DNA from: Paracoccaceae bacterium
GTDB lineage: Bacteria > Pseudomonadota > Alphaproteobacteria > Rhodobacterales > Rhodobacteraceae
Assembly: GCA_947504705.1 (NCBI GenBank)
Contig: CANNIA010000009.1
Location: forward strand, 1-64,000
Length of the DNA: 64,000 nt
Direction: 5' to 3'
A program made the translations under genes and the position numbers. Below, one piece after another: positions 54,041 through 63,391 of the stretch (position 1 is its first letter; every line of letters starts with the position of its first letter). The notes under the pieces are model-generated. The model was not told where the DNA came from and searched no databases. It worked only from the letters and a program-made list of their open reading frames with translations.

Positions 54041-54655
54041 TCAGGTGGCGACGATTTTCACGCCCAAAAGGGCCAGGGCGGCCCCGAAACAGCGGTCGAT
54101 CACGGTTTTCAGACTGATATAGGCCCCCCGCGTCCGCTCAAGCGAGAAGATGCGGGCGACAAGGCTGTTCCAAACCGTCTCGGCCACAAGGATCAAGAGG
54201 ATCAGGCAGCCCAGCACCCAGACCGGCGTTCCGGGGCTGATCGTGCCAAGGAAGATCGAGGAATAGATGACCACGGCCTTGGGGTTGGACAGGTTGGTCC
54301 ACAGCCCCAGCCGATAGGTCGCGAAGGGCGAGCGGGGCACTGGCCGCGCATCTTCGGCAACAAAGGGCGTCGCGGCATCGCGCCAAAGGTGCCAGCCCAG
54401 CCACAGCAAGTAAGCCGCGCCGCCGATCTTCAGCGCCCAGAGGAGCGAGGGAGCAGCGTCAAAGATCAGATGCAATCCGAACATCGCAGCCAAGGCCCAG
54501 AAGACCGCACCACTGGCGATGCCCAAGGCCAGCATGACCCCGGTGCGAAAGCCTTCGGTAAGTCCGGTGCGGGCCGACATCAGAACGGCAGGACCGGGCG
54601 AGATCACGGCGAACAGCACCAAGCCTGCAAAGGCCAGGAAGGCCCCAAGGCTCAT
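54041..54655 (-). CDS. LysE-family translocator
   Basis: A 204-residue membrane exporter with six hydrophobic helices and the family N-terminal [20 protein letters not shown] signature. Members export amino acids such as lysine, threonine or homoserine; the substrate is open. It lies between gpt and fabI on the same strand with 13-base gaps, suggesting the transcript fabI-lysE-gpt. Confidence 0.87.
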   Translation of the reverse strand: MSLGAFLAFAGLVLFAVISPGPAVLMSARTGLTEGFRTGVMLALGIASGAVFWALAAMFGLHLIFDAAPSLLWALKIGGAAYLLWLGWHLWRDAATPFVAEDARPVPRSPFATYRLGLWTNLSNPKAVVIYSSIFLGTISPGTPVWVLGCLILLILVAETVWNSLVARIFSLERTRGAYISLKTVIDRCFGAALALLGVKIVAT

Positions 54656-54668
54656 GCCCGGATGCGGC

Positions 54669-55499
54669 TCACTGGCCGTCCTCTTTCTTGCCGGTGACGA
54701 CGTCGATATCCGGCGCGTCGATCGCCTTCATGCCGACGACATGATAGCCCGCGTCGACATGCAGGTTCTCGCCCGTCGTGCCGCTTCCAAGATCGGAGAG
54801 CAGGTAAAGCGAGGCCTTGCCGACCTCTTCCTGCGTTACGTTGCGGCGGAGCGGCGAGTTCAACTCGTTCCACTTCATGATATAGCGGAAATCGCCGATG
54901 CCGCTGGCGGCCAAGGTCTTGATCGGCCCGGCGCTGATCGCGTTGACGCGGATGCCGTCGCGGCCCAGATCCTCGGCCAGATACTTGACCGAGGCTTCCA
55001 GCCCAGCCTTGGCCACGCCCATCACATTGTAATGCGGCATCACCTTTTCCGCACCGTAATAGGTCAACGTCAGCAGGCTGCCACCACTGGTCATCATCGC
55101 GGCGGCGCGCTGGCAAACGGCAGTGAAGGAATAGACCGAGATGTCCATCGCCAGCGCAAAGCCCGCGCGCGAGGTGTCGACATATCGGCCCCGAAGTTCG
55201 TTCTTGTCGGCAAAGCCGATGGCATGGACGACGAAATCCAGTGTGCCCCATTCGGCCTTCAGCCCGTGGAACAACGCATCAATGCTGGCGTCACTGGCCA
55301 CATCGCATTCGAAAAGCCGGGGCACCCCAAGGCTTGCGGCCAAGGGTTCAACCCGCTTTTTCAGCGCCTCGCCCTGATAGGAAAACGCAAGTTCCGCCCC
55401 CTGCGCCGCGACCGCCTGGGCAATACCCCAGGCAATGGATTTGTCATTCGCAAGGCCCATGATCAGCCCGCGCTTGCCCTGCATCAGTCCGGTTGACAT
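54669..55499 (-). CDS. fabI: Enoyl-[acyl-carrier-protein] reductase (NADH)
   Basis: FabI performs the last reduction of each fatty-acid elongation cycle. The 276-residue product shows the divergent Rossmann motif LIMGLANDKSIAWGIA, and the YxxxxxxK active-site pair in LLTLTYYGAEKVMPHYNVMGVAKAGLE, as in triclosan-sensitive FabI. The start at 55499 gives the standard N-terminus MSTGLMQGKRGLIMG; the longer frame to 55595 is unlikely. It is divergent from pdxH, which begins 99 bases away. Confidence 0.95.
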   Translation of the reverse strand: MSTGLMQGKRGLIMGLANDKSIAWGIAQAVAAQGAELAFSYQGEALKKRVEPLAASLGVPRLFECDVASDASIDALFHGLKAEWGTLDFVVHAIGFADKNELRGRYVDTSRAGFALAMDISVYSFTAVCQRAAAMMTSGGSLLTLTYYGAEKVMPHYNVMGVAKAGLEASVKYLAEDLGRDGIRVNAISAGPIKTLAASGIGDFRYIMKWNELNSPLRRNVTQEEVGKASLYLLSDLGSGTTGENLHVDAGYHVVGMKAIDAPDIDVVTGKKEDGQ

Positions 55500-55597
55500 T
55501 GCTGACCCCTTGCCCACCATTTCGTTGAAATGACGTGTAGGCGAAGCGGGGCCGTCCTTCAAGGCGGGACCTTCCGCCGGGTAAAGGAGTTTCACAG

Positions 55598-56200
55598 ATG
55601 GACCGGTCAGGCATTTTCGCGGGCAGCGACCCCTTTGCGATTGCGCAGCGCTGGTTGACCGAAGCCGAAGCGACCGAACCGAACGACCCGAACGCGATTG
55701 CGCTGGCCACGGTCGATGCTGACGGTTTGCCCAATGTGCGGATGGTGCTGCTGAAAGAGATCGAAGTGGATGCCTTCGTCTTCTACACCAACTACGGATC
55801 GACCAAGGGCCAAGAGATTGCGGCTTCGGGCAAGGCGGCCTTTGTGCTGCATTGGAAAAGCTTGCGCCGCCAGATCCGGGTGCGCGGAGTGACCGAACGT
55901 GAGGATGGGCCGCAGGCCGATGCCTATTACACCAGCCGCTCGTTGAAGTCGCGGCTTGGGGCTTGGGCGTCCGAGCAATCCCAGCCGCTCAGTTCACGCG
56001 AGGCGCTGATGGCCCAGGCCGCCAAGGTTGCACTGACCAAGGGGACCAACCCTGCCCGCCCGCCATTTTGGGGCGGATTCCGCATTCGGCCGGTGGAAAT
56101 CGAGTTCTGGGCCGATGGTGCCTTTCGCCTGCATGATCGTTTTCGCTGGTCGCGGGCTTCGCTTCAGGACGATTGGTTCGTCTCGCGGCGCAATCCCTAG
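55598..56200 (+). CDS. pdxH: Pyridoxamine 5'-phosphate oxidase
   Basis: PdxH makes pyridoxal 5'-phosphate with FMN and oxygen. The 200-residue product contains [55 protein letters not shown] and the C-terminal [10 protein letters not shown] ... WFVSRRNP ending, all typical. It is divergent from fabI. The AAGGAG before the start supports 55598. Confidence 0.96.
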   Translation: MDRSGIFAGSDPFAIAQRWLTEAEATEPNDPNAIALATVDADGLPNVRMVLLKEIEVDAFVFYTNYGSTKGQEIAASGKAAFVLHWKSLRRQIRVRGVTEREDGPQADAYYTSRSLKSRLGAWASEQSQPLSSREALMAQAAKVALTKGTNPARPPFWGGFRIRPVEIEFWADGAFRLHDRFRWSRASLQDDWFVSRRNP

Positions 56201-56325
56201 ACACCGTCTAACATTGTTGAACACTCCCAAAGCAAGCGTTTATGCAGAATTTGGCTTGCAACCCTGCATTGATTGATTGCAATTGGCGACACAATGGGGC
56301 TCGTTCTGGGGAAAAGGCTCTGAGA

Positions 56326-56859
56326 ATGACGGAAGAAGTGGCGACCACGCTCGAGTTGCGTGGGCTAGTGAAATGGTTCGATCCGTCAAAGGGTTTCGGG
56401 TTTGTGGTCTCGGAAGACTGCGATGTCGATATTCTTCTGCACGCGAACGTTCTGCGCAATTTCGGGCAAAGTTCGGTGGCGGACGGGGCCGTCGTGGTGC
56501 TGCGGACACAACGCACGCCGCGTGGAGTTCAAGCCGTTGAGGTGCTTGCCATCGAGCCTCCAGAAGGGGCCACGCTGACCCTGCCGGAAGACTCGCATGG
56601 GCTGCTCGGGGCCGAAGTTCTGGCACTCCCCATCGAGCCGGCCCGGGTGAAATGGTACGACAAGGGCAAGGGCTTCGGCTTTGCGAATGTCTTCGGGCGC
56701 AATGAGGATGTCTTCATCCATATCGAAGTGCTGCGGGTCTCGGGCCTTGCCGATCTGGAATCGGGCGAGGCTGTGGCGTTGCGCATCGTCGACGGCAAGC
56801 GCGGACGCATGGCAGTTCAGGTCCTGTCCTGGGATGCCGCATCGCGCGGGCCGGAATGA
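56326..56859 (+). CDS. Double cold-shock-domain protein
   Basis: A 177-residue protein with two cold-shock (OB-fold) domains: residues about 12-75 (RGLVKWFDPSKGFGFVVSED, with ILLHANVL) and about 105-170 (ARVKWYDKGKGFGFANVFG, with VFIHIEVL). Both carry the aromatic RNP1 patch. It probably binds single-stranded RNA or DNA. The start at ATG 56326 avoids an upstream in-frame extension of 28 codons without family match. It overlaps the next gene by four bases. Confidence 0.88.
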   Translation: MTEEVATTLELRGLVKWFDPSKGFGFVVSEDCDVDILLHANVLRNFGQSSVADGAVVVLRTQRTPRGVQAVEVLAIEPPEGATLTLPEDSHGLLGAEVLALPIEPARVKWYDKGKGFGFANVFGRNEDVFIHIEVLRVSGLADLESGEAVALRIVDGKRGRMAVQVLSWDAASRGPE

Positions 56860-57329
56860 AACGCCTTCTCAGTGCAATCTTACTGTCCTCGCTTGCATCC
56901 GCCGCCTGTGCCGGGGCCGAATGCCGGGAAACCCGGCTGCAGCTGCGCTGGGAGACAGGGTCCGAAAGCTTCAGCGTCGAAGTGGCCGATGACACGGCGG
57001 AACGGGCGCGCGGGTTGATGTTTCGCGAAACGCTTGACCTTGGGGCGGGGATGCTTTTCGCCTATGACACCCCGCACCACCCGCAGTTCTGGATGAAGAA
57101 CACGCTGATTCCCCTGGACATCATCTTCGCCGACATGACGGGCAAAGTGACCCGGGTGCATTCCAACGCGGTGCCGGGCGATCTGACCCCGATCGACGGG
57201 GGCGAAGGCGTGGGTTTCGTGCTGGAAATCAACGGCGGACTGGCTGAAAAGCTGGGCATCACCCCTGGGGCCGAGCTTCGCCATCCCGTGATCCCACAGG
57301 ATCACGCAGTCTGGCCTTGTGTCGGCTAA
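56856..57329 (+). CDS. DUF192 family exported protein
   Basis: A 157-residue protein with a signal peptide (MKRLLSAILLSSLASAACAG) and a DUF192 domain: RARGLMFRETL, GMLFAYDTPHHPQFWMKNTLIPLDIIF and the closing VLEINGGLAEKLGI block. Function is not established; it is likely periplasmic. It starts in the ATGA overlap with the cold-shock gene and is followed by tRNA-Pro 41 bases later. Confidence 0.9.
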   Translation: MKRLLSAILLSSLASAACAGAECRETRLQLRWETGSESFSVEVADDTAERARGLMFRETLDLGAGMLFAYDTPHHPQFWMKNTLIPLDIIFADMTGKVTRVHSNAVPGDLTPIDGGEGVGFVLEINGGLAEKLGITPGAELRHPVIPQDHAVWPCVG

Positions 57330-57370
57330 GGCTTTTCTTTCCCCGAAGGACCCGCTAAGGGAGCATCCGT

Positions 57371-57447
57371 CGGGGCGTAGCGCAGTCTGGTAGCGCGGCG
57401 GTTTTGGGTACCGTAGGTCGAGAGTTCGAATCCCTCCGCCCCGACCA
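57371..57447 (+). tRNA. tRNA-Pro (UGG)
   Basis: A 77-base tRNA including CCA: acceptor CGGGGCG / CGCCCCG, D-arm AGCGCAGTCTGGTAGCGC, anticodon loop TTTTGGG with anticodon TGG, and T-loop GTTCGAATC. Both sides lack att-like repeats within view. Confidence 0.95.
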
Positions 57448-57476
57448 CTTTCCAGCGAAGCCGCCACTTGTCGTCG

Positions 57477-57520
57477 GCAAATCTTTTCGAAAAGATTTGC
57501 AAAATCCTTCGAAGGATTTT
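57477..57520. repeat. Tandem perfect palindromes after tRNA-Pro
   Basis: A 24-base palindrome (57477-57500, core TCTTTTCGAAAAGA) is immediately followed by a 20-base palindrome (57501-57520, core ATCCTTCGAAGGAT). Both centre on TTCGAA. They lie 30 bases after tRNA-Pro and could terminate its transcript or be dispersed repeat elements. Confidence 0.85.
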
Positions 57521-57589
57521 GGCCCCGCCCCGGCCTTCTTGCGAACGGGCCAGACCAAGCGCATATCTTGCTTCTGGCCGGGGACCGAA

Positions 57590-58996
57590 ATGACCATCAG
57601 CTTTGACCATTCTTACGCCCGCGACCTGCCCGGCACCTACCTGCGGGTGCCGCCCGATTCTGCGCCCGCCCCACGGCTTCTGCTTCTGAACCAGACCTTG
57701 GCCGATGATCTGGGCCTGACCCTTGACCCGGCTGATGTCGTTCGCTGGTTTTCCGGCGCTGAGGTTCCACCGGGTGCGGACCCCATCGTCCAGGCCTATG
57801 CTGGCCACCAGTTCGGCGGCTTTTCGCCTCAGCTTGGCGACGGGCGTGCGCATCTTCTGGGCGAGGTTCTGGCCCCCGGCGGCCAACGGTTCGACATTCA
57901 GCTGAAAGGCTCCGGCCGCACCCCCTTTTCGCGCGGCGGTGATGGTAAGGCCGCCATTGGCCCGATGCTGCGCGAATATCTGATCTCGGAATTCATGGCC
58001 GCTGCGGGCGTGCCAACCACCCGTTCTCTGGCCGTTGTGGCGACGGGAGAGCAGATTTGGCGTGAGACCAAGCTACCCGGTGCCGTCCTGACCCGCGTCG
58101 CCGCAAGCCATTTGCGAGTCGGCACGTTCCAGTTCTTCGCCGCCCGTGGCGATCACGACAAGGTCAAGGCGCTGGCCGATTATGCCATCGCCCGACATTA
58201 CCCCGATCTCGCAGCGGCGGATCGGCCTTATCTTGCCTTCCTTGATGCCGTCATCGCAAGGCAGGCCCGCCTGATTGCCGGATGGATGGGCCTGGGCTTC
58301 ATCCATGGGGTGATGAACACCGACAACATGGCGATCTCGGGTGAGACCATCGACTATGGCCCCTGCGCCTTCATGGAAGGCTATGCACCGGGCACGGTCT
58401 TTTCCTCGATCGACCATCAGGGCCGCTATGCCTATGCCAACCAGCCGCAGATCCTTGGCTGGAACCTCGCCCGGCTGGCCGAAACTTTGGTGCCCCTGCT
58501 TGATCCCGACCCCGACCGCGCAGTGGACCTTGCCAATGACCGCCTGACCGGAATCGCTGGCCACTATCGGACCGAATGGACCCGCGTCATGCGCCGCAAG
58601 CTTGGCCTGTTCGGCGAAGACGCCGGGGATGCCGCCTTGGCCGACGACCTGATGACCGCAATGACCGGGGCAGACTGGACCCTGACCTTCCGCCGCCTGG
58701 CTGATGAAGCCGCTCTTCGCTCCCTTTTCGAGGATTTCCGCGCCATGGAGGCCTGGCTGCCGCGCTGGCGCGCCCGCGCGGGCGAAGGCGCCGCCCAGCG
58801 CACTGCTGCGTCGAACCCCGCCGTCGTCCCACGCAACCATAAGGTCGAAGAGGCCCTGAGTGCTGCAACAGAAGGCGAAATGGCCCCGTTCCAAGCCCTC
58901 CTTTCTGCGATCCAAGAGCCTTTTACGGCGACCGAGGCCTTCACGCTCCCTGCCCCCACCGGCTTTGGAGCTTACGTGACCTACTGCGGCACCTGA
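57590..58996 (+). CDS. selO: Protein adenylyltransferase SelO (YdiU family)
   Basis: SelO is a pseudokinase that transfers AMP to serine, threonine or tyrosine of target proteins under redox control. The 468-residue product has YAGHQFGGFSPQLGDGRAHL, IQLKGSGRTPFSRGGDGKAA (ATP-binding), FIHGVMNTDNMAISG and IDYGPCAFMEGY (catalytic/DFG-like) and ends in YCGT, with the C-terminal cysteine typical of the family. The start at 57590 gives the usual MTISFDHSYARDLPG N-terminus. Confidence 0.93.
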   Translation: MTISFDHSYARDLPGTYLRVPPDSAPAPRLLLLNQTLADDLGLTLDPADVVRWFSGAEVPPGADPIVQAYAGHQFGGFSPQLGDGRAHLLGEVLAPGGQRFDIQLKGSGRTPFSRGGDGKAAIGPMLREYLISEFMAAAGVPTTRSLAVVATGEQIWRETKLPGAVLTRVAASHLRVGTFQFFAARGDHDKVKALADYAIARHYPDLAAADRPYLAFLDAVIARQARLIAGWMGLGFIHGVMNTDNMAISGETIDYGPCAFMEGYAPGTVFSSIDHQGRYAYANQPQILGWNLARLAETLVPLLDPDPDRAVDLANDRLTGIAGHYRTEWTRVMRRKLGLFGEDAGDAALADDLMTAMTGADWTLTFRRLADEAALRSLFEDFRAMEAWLPRWRARAGEGAAQRTAASNPAVVPRNHKVEEALSAATEGEMAPFQALLSAIQEPFTATEAFTLPAPTGFGAYVTYCGT

Positions 58997-59033
58997 GGTT
59001 GACGAAAGCCCCTGCCCCCGCCACCATGGTGCC

Positions 59034-59588
59034 ATGGCCGACCGTTCCGACATCCACGATCGCCTTGCCGCCTCGCTTCGCGCCGCCCGCAAGGCGCGCG
59101 GGCTGTCGCTGGATGCTGCGGCCAAGCTCTCCGGGGTCAGCCGCTCGATGGTCAGCCAGATCGAACGCGGCGAATCTTCCCCGACCGTCGCCACGCTTTG
59201 GGCGCTGACGCAGGCGCTACAACTCGACTTCGCTGGCCTACTGGAATCCCGCCCGGCCCCCGGCATCGACGTCACCCGCGCCGGAACCGCCCCGGTCATC
59301 CAGCGCGGCGGGGTCACGATCCGCATCCTGTCCGCCCCCGAAAGCATCGGCGCGCATGAGGTGTACGAGTTGGTCTTCGCCCCCGGCGCACAGCTTGTCT
59401 CGGACGCCCACAGCCACGGCTGCCGGGAACATCTGACCGTGCTGGAAGGCCGCCTGTCTGTCACCTCGGGCGATGCAACCGAAGACCTCAACCCCGGCGA
59501 CGTGGCCCGTTACCCAGCCGACCGGGCGCATGAGATTGCCGCCGGAGCTGCGGCGGCGCGGGCAATTCTGATCGTGCAGGACAGTTGA
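59034..59588 (+). CDS. XRE-family regulator with C-terminal cupin
   Basis: The 184-residue protein has an N-terminal helix-turn-helix (residues about 10-65, with KLSGVSRSMVSQIERGESSP) and a C-terminal cupin (about 105-180, with HSHGCREHLTVLEGRL and DVARYPADRAHEIAAG) that may bind a small ligand or metal. The gene lies between selO and kbl on the same strand. It may regulate one of these or something elsewhere; there is no direct evidence. Confidence 0.88.
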   Translation: MADRSDIHDRLAASLRAARKARGLSLDAAAKLSGVSRSMVSQIERGESSPTVATLWALTQALQLDFAGLLESRPAPGIDVTRAGTAPVIQRGGVTIRILSAPESIGAHEVYELVFAPGAQLVSDAHSHGCREHLTVLEGRLSVTSGDATEDLNPGDVARYPADRAHEIAAGAAAARAILIVQDS

Positions 59589-59627
59589 ACCCGCAGCAGC
59601 GGGAGTTTCACACCCCCGCACCCCCGT

Positions 59628-59649
59628 GGGATATTTGGAGAAGAGAAAG
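59628..59649 (+). repeat. 22-bp inverted repeat, left copy
   Basis: Perfect reverse-complement match to 62466-62487 (ATATTTGGAGAAGAGAAAG core). The two copies bracket kbl-tdh-cupin. Such sequence is a common dispersed intergenic element in Rhodobacteraceae. Confidence 0.8.
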
Positions 59650-59738
59650 TCGATTTCCACCTTAGCGGATTATCATCCGTAAAGTTGACAGAAAGCGCGC
59701 GATCTGACATTTTCCGCCAAATCGGAAAGGAATCTGCC

Positions 59739-60932
59739 ATGACGGATAATGCTGCCTTCCTTGACCACATCACTGCCACGCTAACGGGGATCGACTCCGA
59801 AGGCCTGATGAAACGCGAACGCCTCATCACCGGCGCACAGGGCGCGCATGTGCAGATGGCCGGGCGCGAGATGCTGAACCTTTGCGCCAACAACTACCTT
59901 GGCTTGGCCGACGACCCCCGCCTGATCGCCGCTGCCAAAGCCGCGATGGACGACCACGGCTTCGGCATGGCGTCTGTGCGCTTCATTTGCGGCACTCAGG
60001 ATATTCACCGGAAGCTGGAAACCCGGCTGGCTCAGTTCCTTGGCCATGACGACAGCATCCTCTTCGCCGCCTGTTTTGACGCCAATGGCGGGCTTTTCGA
60101 ACCCCTGCTCGGGGCCGAAGATGCTGTCATCTCGGACAGCCTGAACCATGCCAGCATCATCGACGGCATTCGCCTGTGCAAAGCCAAGCGCTACCGCTAT
60201 GCCAACTCCGACATGGCCGATCTTGAGGCGCAGTTGAAACAGGCCCACGCCGAAGGATCCCGCTTCATACTGATCGCCACGGATGGCGTCTTCTCAATGG
60301 ACGGCTACTACGCAAAGCTGCCCGAAATCCGGGCACTGGCCGACCAGTATGGCGCTATGGTCATGGTGGACGATTGCCACGCCACCGGTTTCACCGGCCC
60401 GCAAGGCCGTGGCACCCCGGCCCGCGCAGGCGTTCAGGTCGACATCCTGACCGGCACGCTGGGCAAGGCGCTTGGCGGCGCGTTGGGAGGCTATATCGCC
60501 GGCCCGCAACCGGTGATCGACCTTCTGCGCCAGCGCGCCCGGCCCTACCTTTTCTCCAACGCGCTTCCCCCTGCTGTGATCGGGGCCGCCCTCACCGCCC
60601 TCGACATCATCGAAAAAGCCGACGACCTCCGCGCGAAGCTTGCCGCCAACGCCACCTACTGGCGCGCGGGCCTGACCAAGGCGGGCTTTACCCTCCTGCC
60701 CGGCACTCATCCCATCATCCCGGTCATGCTGGGCGATGCCAAGCTTGCCCAAGCCATGGCCGCCGACCTGAACCAGCGCGGCGTCCATGTCGCGGGCTTC
60801 TTCTTCCCGGTCGTGCCCAAGGGCCAAGCCCGCATCCGCACCCAGATGAACGCGGCGCTGTCGACCGCTGACCTCGACTTCGCCCTCGACGCCTTCACCC
60901 AAGCCGGAAAAGCCACGGGAGTTCTGCAATGA
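59739..60932 (+). CDS. kbl: 2-amino-3-ketobutyrate CoA ligase (glycine C-acetyltransferase)
   Basis: Kbl splits 2-amino-3-oxobutyrate with CoA into glycine and acetyl-CoA, the second step of threonine breakdown. The 397-residue product is an alpha-oxoamine synthase with [20 protein letters not shown] near the start, [31 protein letters not shown] with the PLP aspartate, and [18 protein letters not shown] with the PLP lysine. AAAGGA eight bases before the ATG at 59739 favours this start over the upstream ATG at 59685. It overlaps tdh by ATGA. Confidence 0.95.
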   Translation: MTDNAAFLDHITATLTGIDSEGLMKRERLITGAQGAHVQMAGREMLNLCANNYLGLADDPRLIAAAKAAMDDHGFGMASVRFICGTQDIHRKLETRLAQFLGHDDSILFAACFDANGGLFEPLLGAEDAVISDSLNHASIIDGIRLCKAKRYRYANSDMADLEAQLKQAHAEGSRFILIATDGVFSMDGYYAKLPEIRALADQYGAMVMVDDCHATGFTGPQGRGTPARAGVQVDILTGTLGKALGGALGGYIAGPQPVIDLLRQRARPYLFSNALPPAVIGAALTALDIIEKADDLRAKLAANATYWRAGLTKAGFTLLPGTHPIIPVMLGDAKLAQAMAADLNQRGVHVAGFFFPVVPKGQARIRTQMNAALSTADLDFALDAFTQAGKATGVLQ

Positions 60933-61993
60933 GCAACGAAATACCCGCGCGCGATCGCGCAAACGAAATGACCGTTCTGGCGAAGTCGAAGCCCGAACCC
61001 GGCCTCTGGATGGAAACCCGGCCCGTGCCGGAAATCGGCCCCGATGACGTGCTGATCAAGATCAACAAGACCGGGATCTGCGGCACCGATATCCATATCT
61101 GGAACTGGGATGCCTGGGCTGCGCGCACGGTGCCCGTGCCCTTGGTCACCGGCCACGAATTCGCGGGCGAGATCGTCGAGATCGGCAAGAACGTCGAAGG
61201 CCTGACCATCGGGCAAAGATGCTCGGGCGAAGGCCATCTGATCGGCAAGACCAGCCGTCAAAGCCGGTCGGGCAAGTTCCACCTTGACCCGGAAACCCGC
61301 GGTATCGGCGTCAACGAGCCGGGCGCTTTTGCGCAATTCCTGCGCCTGCCCGCCTTCAACGTCGTCCCCCTGCCCGATGCGATCGACGACGAAATCGGCG
61401 CTATCCTTGATCCGCTTGGCAATGCCGTACACACCGCGCTTTCCTTCGACCTGATCGGCGAAGACGTTCTGATCACTGGCGCAGGCCCCATCGGCATCAT
61501 GGCCGCCGCCGTCGCCCGGCATGTGGGCGCGCGGCATGTGGTGATCACCGATATCAATCAGGCGCGCCTCGACCTTGCCGCGCAGGTGGCCGATGTGGTG
61601 CCGGTCAACGTCGCCACGACTGACCTCCGCTCGGTCTACCCCAGCCTCAAGATGGCGCAGGGGTTTGATGTGGGGATGGAGATGTCTGGCTCCCAAGCCG
61701 CCCTTGACCAGATGGTCGAACACATGGTCATGGGCGGCCGCATCGCCATGCTTGGCATTCCGCCGGGAAAATCGCCGGTCGACTGGAGCCGGATCGTCTT
61801 CAAGGCGATCACCATCAAGGGCGTCTATGGCCGCGAGATCTTCGAGACCTGGTACAAGATGATCGCAATGCTGGAAAACGGCCTTGATGTCCGCAAGGTC
61901 ATCACCCACCGTTTCAAGGTCAATGACTTTGGCCAAGGCTTCGACGCCATGCGCTCGGGGCTTTCTGGCAAGGTCGTGCTGGACTGGACCTAA
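60929..61993 (+). CDS. tdh: L-threonine 3-dehydrogenase (structural-zinc-free form)
   Basis: Tdh oxidises threonine to 2-amino-3-oxobutyrate with NAD; Kbl then makes glycine and acetyl-CoA. The 354-residue protein is a medium-chain dehydrogenase: catalytic zinc ligands in [15 protein letters not shown] and [14 protein letters not shown], the NAD motif [20 protein letters not shown], and [16 protein letters not shown]. The segment that in E. coli Tdh holds four structural-zinc cysteines reads [19 protein letters not shown] here, so all four are replaced (G, S, S, D). The gene overlaps kbl. Family assignment is firm; loss of the structural zinc is read directly from sequence. Confidence 0.94.
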   Translation: MSNEIPARDRANEMTVLAKSKPEPGLWMETRPVPEIGPDDVLIKINKTGICGTDIHIWNWDAWAARTVPVPLVTGHEFAGEIVEIGKNVEGLTIGQRCSGEGHLIGKTSRQSRSGKFHLDPETRGIGVNEPGAFAQFLRLPAFNVVPLPDAIDDEIGAILDPLGNAVHTALSFDLIGEDVLITGAGPIGIMAAAVARHVGARHVVITDINQARLDLAAQVADVVPVNVATTDLRSVYPSLKMAQGFDVGMEMSGSQAALDQMVEHMVMGGRIAMLGIPPGKSPVDWSRIVFKAITIKGVYGREIFETWYKMIAMLENGLDVRKVITHRFKVNDFGQGFDAMRSGLSGKVVLDWT

Positions 61994-62072
61994 CCCTACC
62001 ACATCGCTCACTTTAACGCTTTCCTAACTATTTCCCTGCCACTCTGGCCGCAAGCGGATCGGGGTGGCAGTC

Positions 62073-62450
62073 ATGGACGGCGGATTCGGCACGCAAGCAC
62101 TTCACCCACCGGGCACCGCCGGGGGCCTTCCCGGCGCAACCGGGGACTCCTGCACCAAGCTTGATACCGGCCACCGCTATCAGGTTCGTCGCAACCAGAT
62201 CAATCCGGGGGGCGTCCGCCCCTCCTGCCACCACCTCCACCGCGCCGAACACTGGACAGTGGTTCAGGGCACCGCACGCGTCACACGGGATGGCCAAACG
62301 CAGCTATTCAGCGAAGGTCAATCTTTTCTTGTGCCCCTTCGCCAAGCCCACGCGCTGGAAAACCCCGGTCGAATCCCCCTGATCCTGATCGAGGTCTGGA
62401 CCGGGGCCTATCTGGCGGACGACGACCTGATCCCCAACACCACTAGCTGA
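62073..62450 (+). CDS. Free-standing ManC-type cupin protein
   Basis: A 125-residue protein that is essentially the C-terminal cupin of type II phosphomannose isomerase/mannose-1-phosphate guanylyltransferase: HHLHRAEHWTVVQGTARVTR, FLVPLRQAHALENPGRIPL and LIEVWTGAYLADDDLI. The N-terminal nucleotidyltransferase is absent. The first ~35 residues are low-complexity. The start may be GTG 62064 or ATG 62073. It could be a stand-alone sugar-phosphate isomerase or a binding protein. Confidence 0.8.
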   Translation: MDGGFGTQALHPPGTAGGLPGATGDSCTKLDTGHRYQVRRNQINPGGVRPSCHHLHRAEHWTVVQGTARVTRDGQTQLFSEGQSFLVPLRQAHALENPGRIPLILIEVWTGAYLADDDLIPNTTS

Positions 62451-62465
62451 CACCCCTCCCAACGT

Positions 62466-62487
62466 CTTTCTCTTCTCCAAATATCCC
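62466..62487 (-). repeat. 22-bp inverted repeat, right copy
   Basis: Perfect inverted copy of 59628-59649, placed just after the cupin gene. Confidence 0.8.
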
Positions 62488-62494
62488 GGGGAGC

Positions 62495-62515
62495 GCGAGG
62501 GGCAGCGCCCCTCGC
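62495..62515 (+). terminator. GC-rich hairpin after the cupin gene
   Basis: GCGAGGGGC, loop AGC, GCCCCTCGC. Strong stem but no T-run, so termination is only possible. It forms a compound element with the adjacent 22-bp repeat. Confidence 0.45.
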
Positions 62516-62803
62516 CCCCAAGGAGGAGGGCGCGGCCCCGACGACGAGGCAAAAAACTTGCGCGCAAGCGCTCAATTTGAAAACCGCTGGCACCCGCCTG
62601 ACCGTTGAACAACGCCCGAACCACCGGGGCAAGACGGGCCACGGATGAATCATCCGGGTTAAGAATTCATGAAGGTGTTCCCGTAACTCGTTGCTTTCAT
62701 TCAACTCGTGATTTTGCCCAGGCGGGACACCCCACGATAGCCCCGGTTTACACTGCCCCAAGCATCGGCGATAATCAGCCGGAACCACCTAGGGCCCGCC
62801 GCC

Positions 62804-63391
62804 ATGCTTCTTTTGATCGATAACTACGACAGCTTCACCTACAACCTCGTCCACTACTTGGGCGAACTTGGGGCCAACGTGGTCGTCAAGCGCAACGATG
62901 CTCTGCAAGTCCAGGACGTGATCGCGATGGGCCCCGAGGTCATCGTCCTCTCCCCCGGTCCCTGTGACCCCGCCGCCGCTGGCATCTGCCTTCCCCTGAC
63001 CAAAGCCGCCGCCAGCGCTGGCATCCCCCTTCTCGGCGTCTGCCTGGGCCACCAGACCATTGGCGAAGCTTTCGGCGGCAAGGTCGTCCGTTGCCACGAG
63101 ATCGTACACGGCAAGATGGGGACGATGCATCACTCCGGGAAAGGCGTCTTCCGGGGCCTGCCCTCGCCCTTCCAGGCGACCCGGTATCATAGCCTCGTCG
63201 TCGACCGCGCGACCCTGCCGCCCGAACTGGAGGTCACCGCCTGGCTGGAAGATGGCACGATCATGGGGCTGCGGCATCGAAAGCACCTGATCGAGGGTGT
63301 CCAATTCCACCCTGAAAGCATTGCCTCCGAACACGGGCACCAGCTGCTGCGCAACTTCCTTGACGAAGCGAAAGCCAAGGTCCCGGCATGA
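62804..63391 (+). CDS. trpG: Anthranilate synthase component II (glutamine amidotransferase)
   Basis: TrpG releases ammonia from glutamine for TrpE. The 195-residue class-I amidotransferase has [17 protein letters not shown] at the start, LSPGPCDP, the nucleophile elbow [27 protein letters not shown] and the catalytic GVQFHPESI. It overlaps trpD by ATGA; the operon trpG-trpD continues out of the window. trpE lies elsewhere in the window. Confidence 0.96.
   Translation: MLLLIDNYDSFTYNLVHYLGELGANVVVKRNDALQVQDVIAMGPEVIVLSPGPCDPAAAGICLPLTKAAASAGIPLLGVCLGHQTIGEAFGGKVVRCHEIVHGKMGTMHHSGKGVFRGLPSPFQATRYHSLVVDRATLPPELEVTAWLEDGTIMGLRHRKHLIEGVQFHPESIASEHGHQLLRNFLDEAKAKVPA

Larger units (their letters stand above)
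62451..62803. other. Intergenic region upstream of trpG
   Basis: About 350 bases. It holds the right copy of the 22-bp repeat (62466-62487), a GC hairpin (62495-62515) and the promoter region of trpG. I looked for a Trp-codon leader peptide and attenuator before trpG and see none. Confidence 0.5.

Noticed and set aside
62451-62803. Tryptophan attenuator before trpG
   Set aside because: No leader peptide with Trp codons and no pair of alternative hairpins ending in a T-run were found.
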